A stretch of DNA of 64,000 bases from Serinus canaria (Eukaryota; Chordata; Aves; Passeriformes; Fringillidae), in NCBI RefSeq assembly GCF_022539315.1, contig NC_066314.1, positions 53,753,180-53,817,179 on the forward strand. Reading direction: 5' to 3'. Shown here one piece after another: positions 45,901 to 60,900 of the stretch. Position numbers and translations under genes: made by a program. The notes beneath the pieces are model-generated. The model saw only the letters and a list, made by a program, of their open reading frames with translations. It ran no database searches and was not told the origin of the DNA. Position 1 is the stretch's first letter. Every line of letters starts with the position of its first letter.

Positions 45901-48900
45901 CTCAAAAGGAGCCTCACTGCGTTGTCTGATCCTTTTTTCACTGGTTTAGGCTGTTCATCAAAGTACTGCAATTTAACAGGCTCTGAGATGACCAACAGCA
46001 TGGGTAACATGGATCTGAAAGTATAAATGGGCTATCTGGAAAAGGATGGCAACAAGGCAGTCTTGAAAACAAAAATGTGTATGGTTTAAAGCATTGCAAT
46101 TAATTGCAGTGTTCTTATACATTACTTTTATTTTGTAGATTTCACTTCTAATAGAAATGCTGTGTGGTGGCCAGAGGTCACTGTATTATTTCTTTTTTTC
46201 TTCTCTTATTAGGAAATTATACCTATTGCATGTTAGATGTGAAAATTATTGAAATTAAAATTAATCTAATTTCTGCTTTTGCTGAAATTCAGCTCTTACT
46301 GCAGTTGATAAAAACCAGTTCCCCCATTATCCCATGGTATACTTCCATCTGTTATAAAGAAATAGCATTATTCCCTGATCTGGAAACAAGTAGAAATGTT
46401 CAGCTTTGGACCATAATTGATCATGGTTGGGGTCAGAGGCAGGTCCAGCAAAGGTACAGAGGTCCAGTCCTGTCTCTGGATGTTTTCAAGGCCAGGATAG
46501 ATGGGGCTTGGAGCAACCTAGTCTTGTGGAAGGTGTTCCTGCCCATGGCAGGGGATTGGACTAGAGGATCTTTATTGTCCCTTCCAACCCAAATAATTAT
46601 ATATAATATTATAATATATTACATGGGTGAAAATGAGGCCCACTGTATCTAAAATCTCATTTTTCTTCATCAGAATAATCAGCATTCAAGGGAAGTGATT
46701 TCTTTCAGTTGTTACCTAGTCTGCTCAAACATACAGCCAGTCTTTGGTGTATTAAACACACTGGGTTTGAATGCTTTTAATGTGAAAAGGTGGGAGGCTA
46801 AATCTTTCTCCATTAAATATATTTTCTGAAAAACTATACCCAGTTAATGGCACCAAAATATACCCTTCCTGAGTGTTCTGGAGAATCCATATGTGTATCT
46901 GCACACCATTGGGTTTAAATTCAAGGGAATGAGAGGCTGTCTTTGATTTCTTCTGTTATTTGTTAGGTTCTCTCTCTTTAATGGTAATTGTTAAGCTGTG
47001 GACAAATGCAGTTCATGCAGCAGCAGAAGGAAATGCCACAGAAATGGGAAGAATGTACAAAATTCCACCTCCAGCTCTGTGTGGTGGGCCAGGGGCAGAA
47101 GGAAGGTCAGCAAGTTTTGTGGTTGCTGAGGGTTGCCAGTGCCAAGACCCTGCCAACCTATTTAAAGAAACATTTAAAATAGGACTAGTGCAGAAGGGAA
47201 GGGAGAAATTTTGCAACCTTCTCCTGCATTTCAGATACTGCAGTCAGTCCTGCTAATTTTAATCTTACAGCCACATTTACCCTAAGCACTGTTTCAGCTC
47301 AAGGCTTCACTCTCCAGTCTGTTGGGTTTAAATACTTCTTTGTGTGGAGCAGCTTCCATGAGCAGGAATGTTACAGCAGTGGCTGAGGCTGCCAAATATC
47401 TAATACTCACCACTGCCCTCTAAACTAAAGAATAAGGACCTCTCTTAGTCCAGCCTGGCCAGTGACTATTAAAGAAAGAAAGGAATGAAAATAAAAATCA
47501 TTTGCAGAATGGTTAGAGTTGGAAGGGGTCATTGAGTCCAACCAGCAGCCATTCCAAGGCTGCTCAGGTCCTTGTCCATTCACATTTGAATATCTCCAAG
47601 GGTGGTGGTTCCATACCCTTTCTTTGACCACTCTCACGGTGAAATTTTTTGGTTTTGTATCTATTTGGATTTACCCATATTTCAGCTTATTTGTCATGGT
47701 AATTGAGATATGTCTGAAAGATGGGAAAATTTCAGCTCTAACTTTTTGCCTAAAGTCACTGGAAAATCTGATGAAATTTGAATGGCAAGAAAACCTTTAC
47801 ATAGAGAAAATGAACTGTTTGTTGCTTTTCAACATGTATCACTTGTTTTCTAGATAATCAGCTGGAGCTCAGCCTTTAGCTATGGTGTTAGTGAACAAAT
47901 CTAAGTACAAAGAAGTAGAGGAAAAGAAAAATTAGTTAATTTTTTTAGTGTGTAATCTCCTTTGTTTTTTAAGTCACTTTCCCATCTAAAATGTTCCTTT
48001 TAGTGGAATATATAGTCTGAGTTTTGCTGTTTGAGTTGTATTAATGGGCTATTACCTTAAGAAACTTCATTATCTCAGCCCCTAAATGGGATTGTTGCAT
48101 ATACTGGTTTTCTACTGTACTTGATACTATCTGGATCAAGGCTTTGATTCAGGAGTTACTGTACTGCTCATCCTCTGAATGGCTCTGAGCTCACTTTTGG
48201 TTTTATCAGTTTCATCTCCAAGCCCTGCTTTAATAGCTTTCTTGGCTGCTTCTGTTGTTGTTACTTCCACCCTTCGGGCACCTTTTCAACTCTTCTGTAC
48301 TTCTGTGAGTCTTAGAGCGCACCAACCACCATTTATGTAGTTCCTGCTCCCCTCTGCTTCTAGTGTCTTTTTTTCTTTTCCCATCTGGTTCAGCATGGTG
48401 GGTGCTGTCTGGGGATCAGAATTATCCCAGGCTGGAGCTGAATTTCTGATTTTCACCATGTCCAGCTCTCATGTTTTAAGTTCCCTGAGTCCTTTCTCAG
48501 AAAGCTCAAAACCTCTTTGCACATGTTCCTTGAGCCCTTTGCTAAACTTGGAATACGTTCCTAACAGAGTAGACATTTCTGGTTGGTTTGTTTTCATAAG
48601 CAAGAAATTCTGTCTTGGCTCAGACATGTACTAGCTTGAGTTGATCACCTGAACAAAACACCCTTTAGACAAAATAAAAATGTATTTTCTACTCAGCAGT
48701 TTCCCTATACAGGCACCATAGCTGCCATTCAGAGAAGACATCTTGATTTTTTTCCTTTGGGGTTTTTTTGGTCTCCATTTTTCATCTCCCAGAAAATGAG
48801 ATGCTTTTTAATTAATATTTTTTTTTTTTTTTACACCGCAGTGCTGTCACCTCAGGTACATGTAAAGATTTTTAGAAGTAATGAATTGTAACTGTGAACC

Positions 48901-51900
48901 ACTATGAATAATATGCCATTCCCTCTAACCACTGAGTATAACACCTACAAAATACACCACGGTTTACATTTGCTTACATAAAACACTGACAAATAAGTAG
49001 AAGAAAGTTATGTTCCAACTCTCTGTTGTGCTGGGGTTGTATCAGAAAATTGTTTTTTCACCTAGCTAAACTCAGTGTCATCCTTTCAGAAAGTTGCGCT
49101 GAGGACCTCAGACTCATTGAACTGTGATGTAATGTGCATGAAAGAGTTTATTTGGGAGCCTCCCCAATCATACTCTAAGTTTTCCTTAGGTTTTGTTTTA
49201 CTCACAGTTAAGTTTCCTCTCAGGTTTCTGCTGTCTGAAAGAAGAGGTCTTGATACCTCCTCCTATCTCCCTGTGCTGTCCTTCCCTCAGACTGGCTCTC
49301 ACCACACTGATTTAACTCAGGAGAAGAGCCGAACAAATTGCTTTTCTTCCCTAGGCTACTGTTAAACTATTTATCTGAGCTAAATTGACCTGTTGTGCTT
49401 TGGACAAACCAGCAGGAGCGATGGGAACGTGTGTCCAGAAGTGGAAAAATTTAATTCCTGGGATTTCAGTCAGACTCAATCTCTCCCTCTGACACCTGCT
49501 CTGGTCGCTTGTTATCCAAAAGATTCTCTGGTTGGTTTTTTTCCTACCTACCTTAATTCCTTCCCCTCTGTTGCTGTGTGTACCTTCCTGGGAATCCAGG
49601 CACCATCCAGTTCTTTTCTGGGAAGCCAAAGGAAGTAGAATGCCTCCATCCTTTTGCTGATTGGCTGACTGATGTGTTTCTGTGTGAAACATCCCTTATC
49701 TGATACTCCATTCTACAATAATCAGTATATTAATGTATCCAAGCATGTATGAACAAATGGGTAGAGCTCACTCTTAAATAAGAGCTCTGATGTTGTTAAC
49801 AACAGTAGTGACGGTGTGTTTGAAAAAGCTGAGTTTTCCCTTGTCTACCTGAGACTAAAGGAAGTAATTTTGTCCCCTTTTCTCTCTCTCTGTCCGTTTG
49901 CTCCTCACTTCTCGTGCAGGGTGTCCTGGAAACCTGCCAGCTGTTGAGCACATTGCTGACCTTCTCCCGGTGCCACCATCGAGTGGATCCTGAGCCATAC
50001 GTCAGCCTCTGTGAAAGGGACATCTGTGCCTGTCCCCAGGGTGTGGACTGTCACTGCCCTGCCTTCCTGGAGTATGCCAGGAGCTGCGCTCATGAAGGGA
50101 TCATTTTGGATGGGTGGCCTGAAGAGAGCTCGTGCAGTAAGCTGGCATTTATTCCTAGGCTGCTCATCCCCAATAGGATCGTGCCTGTCTTGTAGAATTT
50201 TGTCCTGCAGCTAAAAGCAGCTGGTGCATTTTAGGAGGTTTTTAAGGCATTTATAGGAAGTGCCTTTGCCCCCTTTCAGCTCTCCATCACCCACCTTTTT
50301 CTAAAAGTTCTTGTCCCCAAGGCAGTATTGTTTGAACCATTTATAAAAAGATCCTGAGCTGTTACATGTCCCACCACAGTGTACACAGTCAGTGAAGGCT
50401 TATTTGATACACAGAGGTATAGACTGGGATGTTTAGCTGCTCTTTTACAAATGGTTCAGATGTATGACATTTTCCAGCCCATATTTTTAAGTCTGCATCT
50501 TTGTGAAATGCTCTCTAACGTTTTTTACATAAAGACAATTGTTTCACCCTTTATTTCCTTGAATCAATTGCCTTGAAATTGAGGTGTTGCCTTTTCTAAT
50601 CTAATTTTTGTCTAGTATAGAGATCCTGATTGAATCTTGAACTGCTGCCTTTATTAGCCAAATTTTGCTGAATTCAGATGTTCTGACTGGATCTGAGCTG
50701 AGATTTTGCAACAGGGAAGTGCATAGACTGACTGAGATGGATTGTATTTATAGAGGAAAAGTCATGTTTCCATCTACTGCTGAGAACTGTGATTTAATAG
50801 AGAGCATTCAAAAAATAATTTAAAAAATCCACTTATATCATGTTCTCAGTGATTTTTCTCATGTTTTTTTGTTATGAGAAAGACATTTTCCTTGGGATGT
50901 TGTGTAAATTGACTTAATGGGCTACACTGTCTGATTTGTACTGACAACACTTAGTTCTTTGGTAAAGATATTCTGCTATTGGCCACTGAAGAAATCTGTG
51001 CCTTTGGACTGTGGTTAGGGCAGCAAGATGCCGCCAGCCACTTGTTCTAGGGGTTGATCTAGTCTGAGTTCTAGCAGTAATTTATAACCTTTCCATTGGG
51101 ACATAAAAGGGATCTATTAAAGCTCATCTCCTTGCTCAGGGTGTGAGTCAGATAACCCATTTTTGCTGGGGCTCTTTGTAAGTCTGATTAAAAGCCACAA
51201 GTGAAATGAGCCTTTCTGTGATCCCAGGAGCTTTGGAGCTCATTTCTAACCCTTGAATTCACGAGCTGCAGTTTGTTTTTTTTTTCTCCTGAGTCAGGAA
51301 AGAGAGAAGTGTCCCACTGCCACAGCAAGAGCTTAATTTTCTATCACCTTTCATCTGTGCTATGGTGCTTTCTTAGGAGATGAGGATGATGATGGAGGTA
51401 TGGAATGCTCTACTGTGTGGGAAGGGCTCTAGTGCTGGGCACACTGTACAAGTGTGACTTGGTGCCTGAGCCCAGGGCACCCAGGGCAAGATCACTCCTT
51501 TTTTACCCTCCCACATCTTCAGCAGAGGATTGGCTTGGAAAGGGCAGTCTCTAACCTTTTCTTCCCACTTCATGCCCCTGCAGTATTGTAGGACATGGTG
51601 TGTGTATGCATTGAAGAGAAGGAATGTCTGTAATAGTGTGTTTGCGTAATGACCTGGCCTAGATAATGGCAGCAGTGGAGATACCAGGCATGGGTGTTAT
51701 CCTGAGCTGGTGGTTCTCTGGAAGAAGGAGGATGGGATTTCAGAGTTTTAACTGTCTCCTGGTTCTCCCTGGAAACACCAAACAGGATAATTTCACAAAT
51801 GAGTGGAGTAAGTGCATGGCTTAAAGGTGCAAAACAGCCATGTCTGTCCAAATTGCTTAGATATTATTGCAAAACTTCTCCCTTAATGCACTTGGGTTTA

Positions 51901-54900
51901 CTTATTCAGACTCAATTTATTAGAAAACAAATTGGCTTTAACCTCTGAGTATTTACTATGCTACCTGACAGATGATATTGCAGCAAATTGAAAATCAAGT
52001 ATTTCTAAAATATTCTGCTTCTAAAACAGAAATAATCATTTGGAAGCTGACATGACTTTTTTGTGTCTCTGTAGTTCAGCCCTTGATAATGAAAGGATTT
52101 GTTGGTTTAAGAGTTAATGAGGAATTTGCATTTCTAATTTCTTTTAATTGTTTCAGGGCCAAGGTGTCCAGTTGGCATGGAATATAAGGAGTGTGTATCC
52201 CCATGTGCCAAAACCTGCCAGAGTCTGAATATCAATGAAGTGTGTCATGGACAATGTGTTGATGGCTGCAGCTGCCCTGGTAATTTATTTACTGGGTTAT
52301 TTACAGAGAAACATTTGGCAGTCAGGCTACCTATTTTATTAGAAGAAGGAAAGCTGTGTCTTCCCTTTAATTTTCTTGAAATCAGAAACACTTCTTTTTT
52401 CTGGGACCATGCCCTAGAATAATCCAGTTTCTGTAGTGCCTGTATGCTCACTCCATGAAGGGGCCATTTTTCAGGGTCAACTGAAAAGCAAATGTTTCTG
52501 TGAAAATCAGTACCAACTATTATTCCAAGATTGCCTTTATTTCTTGGTGAGAGACTGCTTGCCTTTGATGTACTCCATCTGAATTGCTTGGGTTAGAGGC
52601 AAATACAGTTAGAGGAAGAAACAGCAGGGAATATACTGAAGGAATTTCTTGCAGAAAAGCAGTACATGTAGAGCTTGCACTGCAAATTCAAAGGTCTTCA
52701 TGATTTAGGTGAATAATTTAATTTATTATTGAATCTTCCATACAGGAGATTTGATGGATTAAAGGGGACAGGCCAGCCACACCAATTTTCTACTTCTGTC
52801 TGTTGCACCTAAAACAACTGCAGGAGGAGAGCTTGGTTCCTGGCTCCAAAGCTCCATATGCTTCCATTTCTAGCGGGTGATTGGTATTTGGTGTTTTTTT
52901 TTTTTTGTTTGTTTGTTTTTTTTTGGTTTTTTTTTTTCCAAATTTTGTTCATTGGGTGCTTTGTTTGTTTTGAATAGGACTGTCTTTGCATTTCAGCCTG
53001 TCTGGGCTTTGTTGATGCACACAGCTGTTTAATGTCACCTTGTACAAGATGCCAAGTGCGACAGAGTTTTGTAGAGCTTTGCTTTCCAAAACAAGGCAAT
53101 AATGACAATGTCAGCCTCATTTGAGGAGTCACTGCATTCGGAGTTGTGTATTTTCCCATTCAGCTGCCAGTCTCTTCCTTGCTGGAGGTTCAGAAGTGTG
53201 GCAGGACCTGCAAAGGTGACAGGTGATATAACCAGACTCTGGAGATTATTTTGTTGTGAAGAATCGAGCTACTAGATTTGTGTAGTACTGGAAGTGTTGG
53301 AGAAAGCTGAAGGAGATGAATCCTCTGGCTGCACAAGGGCTCTTGCTGTACTTTTCCTTTGGTAGATGCATTGCTTTGTTCAACGTGGGAAAGGTCTAAG
53401 GAGAGAGGAACTGAGAGGCGGAGAAGCAGGAGCTCCACAGAGAGGGTAAAGGGCATGAGAATAACAATCAGCAGTTCAAAACTTTTAGTGCTATTTGTTG
53501 CCCAGCCAGAAAGGCAGAACCTGGATTTGAGTTTGATAGAAAACCAGGAGGATCTGACAGATGACTAGAGGGATTTTGGATGCGGATTCTACCTTCACTA
53601 ACTTCCCTCCAGTGCTCCAAGGGTAAACAGGATCTGAAGGATGTTTGACAAATGTCTTCTTTCTTTTTTATTTTTTCCCCTCTGTTAAATGCCCCTTATG
53701 GTTACATTAATAGCTGTAAATGGAATTACTCTTGATAGGAAAAAAGGCAGACATTCTGTTTTCTTGTGTTCTCTGGAGAGCCACAGCACTCTTAAATGCT
53801 CAGATCTTGTGGTGATTCTCTCTCACTGGAAGGATTTTCTCAACAGCCAAGGTCTTTCCAGGCAGCTCTATAGGAAGAATAGGAGAAAGGAGACTTATCT
53901 GTGTCTTGCTATCAGTGATAACTGCTGCTGCCAGGGAAAAGAGCCAATATACCTGCAGGCTATTGGAAGGAGTCCCTCAAAGAGAAGGCAGAGGAGTGTT
54001 CAAGAAAACAAATGTTTTGCTGCAGCAGATCTTTTGAAAATGGCGGAATATCACTCTCTCTCAATATAAGGGTTGAATAAAAAGCACTAAAAACTAGCAA
54101 TAGAAGCAAGGACAAGTTTCTACCTTAGAAAAATCTTGTAACTCCTTTGTGCCTCTGTTTATCCTAGAGTACAAAGAGCTCTCTCTATAGGACAGGTAAC
54201 TATAGTTGTTACTGGACCCAAGTTGGGAAGTTGGCCCTTTTGCTTTTTGCCTCTGCAGAAGTTCAGAAGTGGCTTCTTTCTCTCAGACTCTGCTAAGTCT
54301 GAGACTTTCTTAACTCTGCTAGACTTAAATGGTGTCCAAATTTGTTTCTTCATTCCTCACTTTGCCTCATCTTTGGTTCTCTTATGATGAACACAAGACC
54401 TTCTGTGAACACCCTTTACTGCAGCCAGTGGAATTCATGGTTTTTCCAACAGTCAAGTCCCAGGCCAGCTCTTACTAACTTTGATTGCGCTCCTTGTGTT
54501 TAATTTGTCTATGTCCCAACATGTGTTCTGGACCTGAGGGTGTGCTAAGCAAAGAGTTTTTCTGGGAGCACCAGGAATGCTTTGTTTAGCAGGTCTGAGG
54601 GAGAGGCTGCACCAGAAGGAAAGCAGACACCTGCCCCTGTGAAGCTTTTTGGCAAGCCTCATTCCTTTTTATTGATGTCTGTGACTATGTATGGATAATA
54701 ATGCATATGAAGTCTTGGCAAAATCTATAAAGAACAACAAAATCTAATTGTATTTATGTTTCTGTCCCTGTGTGCATGTGATATGGGTGTCTGATGCTAC
54801 CTGACCTATCCAGAGGGGCTGCTCCTTGATGGTGAACACTGCATTGAAAGCTCTGACTGCTCCTGCATCCACTCTGGAAAACATTATCCTCCTGGCTTCA

Positions 54901-57900
54901 CCATCTCCCAGGACTGCAACTCATGGTAAACTCTGTGCTGCTCTGGTGTGGTTGATGTAGATAAGTACTGCACATCAGTCAGTGAGGCTTTGCATTATCT
55001 TTCTGGAAATCTCTCTACCTTTAAAAAATTTCCTTTCACTGGCAAAGGGCTTGCTCTCTTACTGGAATTCCCAGCCCCTTCCAAGAAGTGAGCTGTTCAC
55101 AAAGGCAAAATCAGCTCTGTTTTTAAAGGGATATTTGATCTGATGGAACAGAATGAAGGTCACACTCCTTCAAAGAGTAGAGAACTACCTGTTTCCTGTG
55201 GATAAGACAGACCAGCATGTTCCCATGTCTGGGTAGTGTCAGCGGTGGTGTCTTTGTTTTGACTTCCTACGTGTATTTAACCTCCAAATCCCATTTCTTT
55301 CCAAGAGGAGTTAGCCTAAGGCACGTCCTTGGAAATTGTTACAGGGCTAATGCATCTTCCTAGCATAGCCCACAATTTTTCTTTCACTCCTGAGTAACAG
55401 ACTGGAGGGAAAAAACAGCACTTTCAAAAAAGGAAGAGGAATTAGTCACATATTCCTGATCTGGTTTTGTGTTCAGTGTGGACAGATTTGTGCAAGGACT
55501 TTAGACAACTTTTTACTCAGAAGTTTCCAATTGGAGCACAGAAGGAGGAGGACTCAATGAAGGCCATGACATGCAGAAGAAAGGTGGTCTGTGGATCATC
55601 CCTGTTAATCAGAAGCTTTTCATTACTGGCACCATATGTCCCAGAACACAAGCCATAACCATGACATTAGCATTTTATCTTTTTCCCTGCAGTCCTCTGC
55701 AGCTTTGAGCTTGGCCACATTGTTTAACCTTAGTGCTCTTGGGAGATGAGTGTAGCCTTACAGGCTGGGTTTTTTATGGCTTGTGTTTTGTTACTGCTTC
55801 CTGTTATTCAAACTTGATGCTGCTGTGGAGAACGTCATTCCACTGACTCTGCATTTAGCATCCTCAATAATCTGCATCCCCACAAATGGTTTTCAGGGGC
55901 TGGAATAATTAAAGGAATGAGAAGAATATAGTAACTCTTGAAGCAAGGAGTGCAGAGAGGGTTGTGGAAGACACTGGAGGTGATTACAGCAGGGAAGTTT
56001 GATGTAGGAAGAAGCAAAGGGGAATAGATTTGTTTGAGGGCTAGTGAGGCAACATTCACTGTCTAAAGATGGGCTCTGAAGAGTATGGGGCCAAACTCTT
56101 CTCAGAGGCAAACAGCAAAATTTTGTGAAGCAATGGATACAAGCTGCAAAGGAAATTTTGTTTTGACATAAAGAAAAATTCTTCTCCCTTCTCCAGTGCT
56201 GTACTGGGACAGCTGCTCAGAGAGGCTGTGGGACCTCATCTTGGATATTTATAAACTCAGATGGGCAAGGTCCTCATTTAGCTAATCTAGCTTTGACATT
56301 GCTTTCTCTGAGTTGGGGATTGTAGTTATTATTTTCCTAGAAGTACCTTCAAATATTTTTCCCCTTGAATTCTGTTGTGTTGATAGATATACCTTGAGAA
56401 CTGCATTGAACTCATTCCACATCAGTGGAATATATCTGAAAACTGTATTAAATACAGAGCTTTGACAGGGAAAACCAGAAATCCTTGAGTTCTGCAATCA
56501 TACCCATTCATATTATCAGCAGTTGTTGTCAAATTATAGGAAGAAGGGATGAATACATTAAGAAATGATGTTATGGGAGATGGAAGGAATGTTGGGGACT
56601 GATCTAACTTCCCTGGGACAGATGACCATTTTCAGTTTTTTGGGAAAAACGTGCAACAGAAGATTTATATTCATGTACTCTTACTTAACTTGCTATTATC
56701 TCTTTCCTAGCATTTGTCGACGTGGCATGTGGATCTGCAGCAATGGGGAATGCCCAGGTATATTGGCTTCACTCTTTTCAGGTTTTGACAAATAAGCCTT
56801 GCCTACGTCCCTCCCACTCATGCCCCACTTCAGTATCTATTTTTTTACCCAAAAAAGCAAATCTTTGTTCTTTCTTGCTCGCTCCAGTACAATCCAGTTG
56901 GGATCCTACTTTTAAGTTCTTCTCTTGAGACAAGTCAGACATTGCCCTGTGTGGTTTATGTGTAGCAATGAAAAATCCTGTTTGGTGGGAAGGCCAGTTC
57001 CTGCTTTGATTACTTAGTTTCCTAGTTATAAGGGTCTGTATGTTCAGAGGATTGGCTTGCAGGTAGACGAACACTCCTGGCTTTCTTTGACCAGGTACAA
57101 TTTCTCATCATACCTTATTGACCGTGACAATTCCCTCATGGTCAAGTTGTGGGTGAAGGAGCCACAGCCCCAGGGAGTAAGTGGCTGCCCTGCCTTCCAT
57201 GGGTGCTGGCAGATTGGAGAGGCAGCTCTGCAGATGCAGACTGGGGTTATGGCTGGACAGGAAAACAGCAGATTTGCGGGCTTTGGTGTTTTTTTGTTGA
57301 GATGAGACTGTGCAACCCTCACAAGTTAGGGAAATTGCAACAATCTTAAGGTGTTCTATCAAAAAAGTCTGACTTTTTTGGTAACATGAAACTTGCCTGA
57401 CCCATAAATGCTCCGTTTCCTCCTGCTTTAGAACAACAGGGCACTTTCCCAAATGAATCAACACTTAAAGAAGAGGATGGGGGGGGGTGGTATATGCAAA
57501 TATTCAAAATGGAGATGATATTTTTAGTGAACTGTCCCCTGTGCTTGTTCATTAAGGATCTCTTCAAGTGCAGAGAATCTCACTGTCTAAAACACAGCTT
57601 CAAGGACACAGCCCAGGCTGATTCATTACATCTTTTAGCTAATGGGCAGCAGCATGATTACAAACAAGAAATAGGTGCTTTTCTAACTTCATTTTTTCCT
57701 TAGGTTATAGCTTTAAATGTACTTGCTCTCTGGGCTGTGATAAATACTCTGTGGGCCAAATTTTTATCCTTACCTCCAGCCACATTTTCATCATAGTGAT
57801 TATAGAATTGAAGATAAATCTGGTATTGAGGCTTGCAAACAGATGTTGATCTCCAGCTCTGTGCAAGAGGCAATATAGCATTGCAGCCTTTTCCTGAATT

Positions 57901-60900
57901 GATAAGCTGTCCCAAATGAGCAGAAGTGGAAAAGAAAGGCAGCTTATATTTGTACCTTCTGCCAATATATCTAATTCAGTTTTCTGCTAGGCTTGTTCAA
58001 GACTGAATGTTGTATACCTGCAGCTGTTGTACATATGCCTGCTAAAAACTCTATAAACTAGAAACTCTATAAACTGAGACAGTATGGGAAGCCAGCAAAG
58101 CCTCCCAGAGTAGCCAAATTTATATTGTTACCTGTGCTGTTTGCCTCTACTTGAAGTAATATTGCAGCATGTTTTCATTGTTAGTTAGATACCACAAATA
58201 TTTCTAAAATCATAAGTCCAAAAAATTTATGTAGTTACTTGTCAGGAAAGATTTTTTTTTTTTTTGTCAGGAAAGATTGCTTTCATATTGTGGGAGTGAA
58301 TTGCCCAGCTTTAAATTTGGTGATAAGGTGAATCCAAAGCTAGAGGAGGCTGGCTCTACCAAGAGGCTTTCAAGCTGATATCATAATGGAAATATTTATG
58401 AAGGCAGAAGGTTTCAGGAAATTTCATGGGATGCATTATATCAAATGCAGTAGACAGAGGGACCCATAAGTAAAGATTTGGCCACAGAAAATTCCCTTTC
58501 AGGAGCAGTGCCAAAGGCTGGGACTTGTCTTAGATAGCAGTCCTCAGTTCTCTGTGCTTCAAACCTGTTCTCAGTTCCTTGTTGCAGTGAATGCCCTGAA
58601 ATCAAACTCCAAGGGATGACAAACATCCAGGAGATGCTGGACTTCTCTTAGGGTGAATCAGAGCTATGCAAGGCTGGGAATCCTCAGGATCTGTACTTTA
58701 GCACCAGCTGGTTTAAGATAGTAAACACTAAATAATATGCTGAAGAGGGAAATTTCCACATGATGTTCATTATACAGATCTTCTGTAGGACTCAAAGGCA
58801 GAGAAGAGAGACTAACTCATGGAGCTCACCTGCAAGCTTGTAGCAGTTAACCCTTCTCCAGCCTTTGGCTGGTGATGGCCAGTGTAGGCCCAGCACTTGA
58901 ATTTTGTTCTGGGTGAGGAAGTAGCTGCCCACCTCATTGGCCATGGAATCATCTGTACATGTGATGGTCATCTCATATGGAAGATTTTCTTTGCAAGCTC
59001 TGTGGAGTTGGAGCCTTTCCATGTATTTGCATGACGGGGTACTAAATCCCAGCTGTGGTATTGGGATACTGCCTTCCTAGAATTGAAAAGCTACAACTTA
59101 CCAAAACACCTTCAAATGTTGATATGTTAAAATAGCTGCTTTTTCTAGTAGAAAGATGGTCCAGCCAGGCTTTCACATTATTCTGTGAGGACTTTAGATG
59201 TAGCTATTGTAACTATAGAATTATTTTTAACTTTCTGTTAGTTGATATTAAAGTCCAACATAAATTCTACCCTTGGAAGGACTCCCACAGACATTATCTT
59301 CCAGCTCTTCATTCTTATAAAATATTTTATGTTAAAATAACATGTTGGTATTTAAGGCATCCCAACAAAAGAATATAGGCTTTTCCATAGGCAGGAATTT
59401 CAGCTCTTGACTGCAATTTATTCTGTGTTCCCCAGCTGTTGTTGGTTCCTCTGTTACTACTGGTAAAGCTTTATGGAAATAAACAGTGAGATAAGGATCT
59501 TGCTGGTGCTTTCTGGTCTGTGTGGAGCTCAGGCCTTGTACAACCTGTTCCACCAGGGCTGCTCTTCCGCCTCAGAGGCTTGTGGGGGCTGAGCAGGATT
59601 TTGCTTGAATCTGGCACTGGGATGATTAATGGCTTTTTGCTTTTTCTAGGGGAATGCTCTGTCACCGGCCAGTCCCATTTCAAAAGCTTTGACAATAAGT
59701 ATTTCACCTTCAGTGGGATTTGCCAGTACTTATTTGCCAGGGATTGTGTGGAAAATTCCTTCTCCGTCATCATCGAGACGGTGCAGGTAACAGCAGCCTT
59801 GGCTGATGCCTCTGCGCATGCTCTTGAGAGTGGGGGCAGGGCTGTGGGACTGTGACGTGAATTGCAGATGCACAGGCCGACAGAAGTAATTCCCCTATGA
59901 GATAATTAGTTTAAATAACACATGCAGTCTTTCTCCTTAGTTAATAAGTGTTTTGCTTCTCCTCACCACCATTCCCAGGAGCCTGCCTGGGGATGGAGAC
60001 TCATGATGATGTTTGGAGAATGGGCCCTCACCGACTCTTTGACAGCTGAACAAACAAACAGCAGCGAGGGTGCACTCCTTGCCAAACACCCTGGCTGCTG
60101 GTGCCTCCCTAATGCCTGTGGGGAAAGGACATTTCCTTGGACACCAAGCAAAGTGCACTGGCAGAGCAGTGCCTTGCTTTGTTTCCCATTTAGTCGGATT
60201 GGCTGGTGATTTTTTTTGTACTCAGACAGCAGCTCTTGACTTTCTTTGCTGCCTCCCCTGATGGATGTGTGAGAGGCAGCTGCAGAGAGGCAGGAAAGGG
60301 AGCCAGACTAGTGCAGGAAGGGATGGAGATCCTGAAGGGGGATGTCACAGGGAGGTTTACACAGTTGTGAAGTGAATTGACCAGTTGTTCTTGGTAAAAG
60401 GTGAACAAACCTAGAGACTGAAAAGGACCCTGAGGGAAGGAGAGGGGAGAAAGGTGATGGGGACAGAGGAATTGAAGACAGGGAGAGGTGCAATGGAGAC
60501 AGGAGACTGACTGGAGGGAAAGGGAGTATCAGCCTGTCCAGCAGCACCAGGGGAGTTTCAGTCTTTGGAGAAATGGGCTGTGACAGTTCTCCATACCATC
60601 TGCATCTGTCTCCTGCATTAGAGAGCTCTGATAGTCATCATTGCTTAGGAACCTGCAGGACAGGTTTCCACTGAAATTTCCCTTTCAAAACTAGGGAGGA
60701 GATGTGGGGCCCCTGCAATCCATGTTCCTCATCTGGGTATTCCACAGCTGGGAAAATAAACACCCTAGGAGTCTTGGGTAATGTGAACTGTGTGGCTGTT
60801 TCCCAGGCTGTGTGGGTCAGGTGTCCTTCCTGCTCCTGCCACAGCTCTGGCAGTGACCAGCCAGGGGTCTAGTGGAACGCCCAGAGATCCCTTTCCAAGT

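Larger units (their letters stand above)
42813..49919 (+). other. VWF: VWF intron 6
   Basis: 7107 bp, GTTGGT to CAG. It is the most repeat-loaded intron, with five CR1 copies on both strands and a (CTAC)n array. Unannotated parts show T-rich stretches (about 48820-48833) but no recognised gene. Confidence 0.85.

Noticed and set aside
52177..52422. 81-codon frame as a separate small gene
   Set aside because: It is VWF exon 8 read through its donor into intron 8; the conserved cysteines stop at the splice site.
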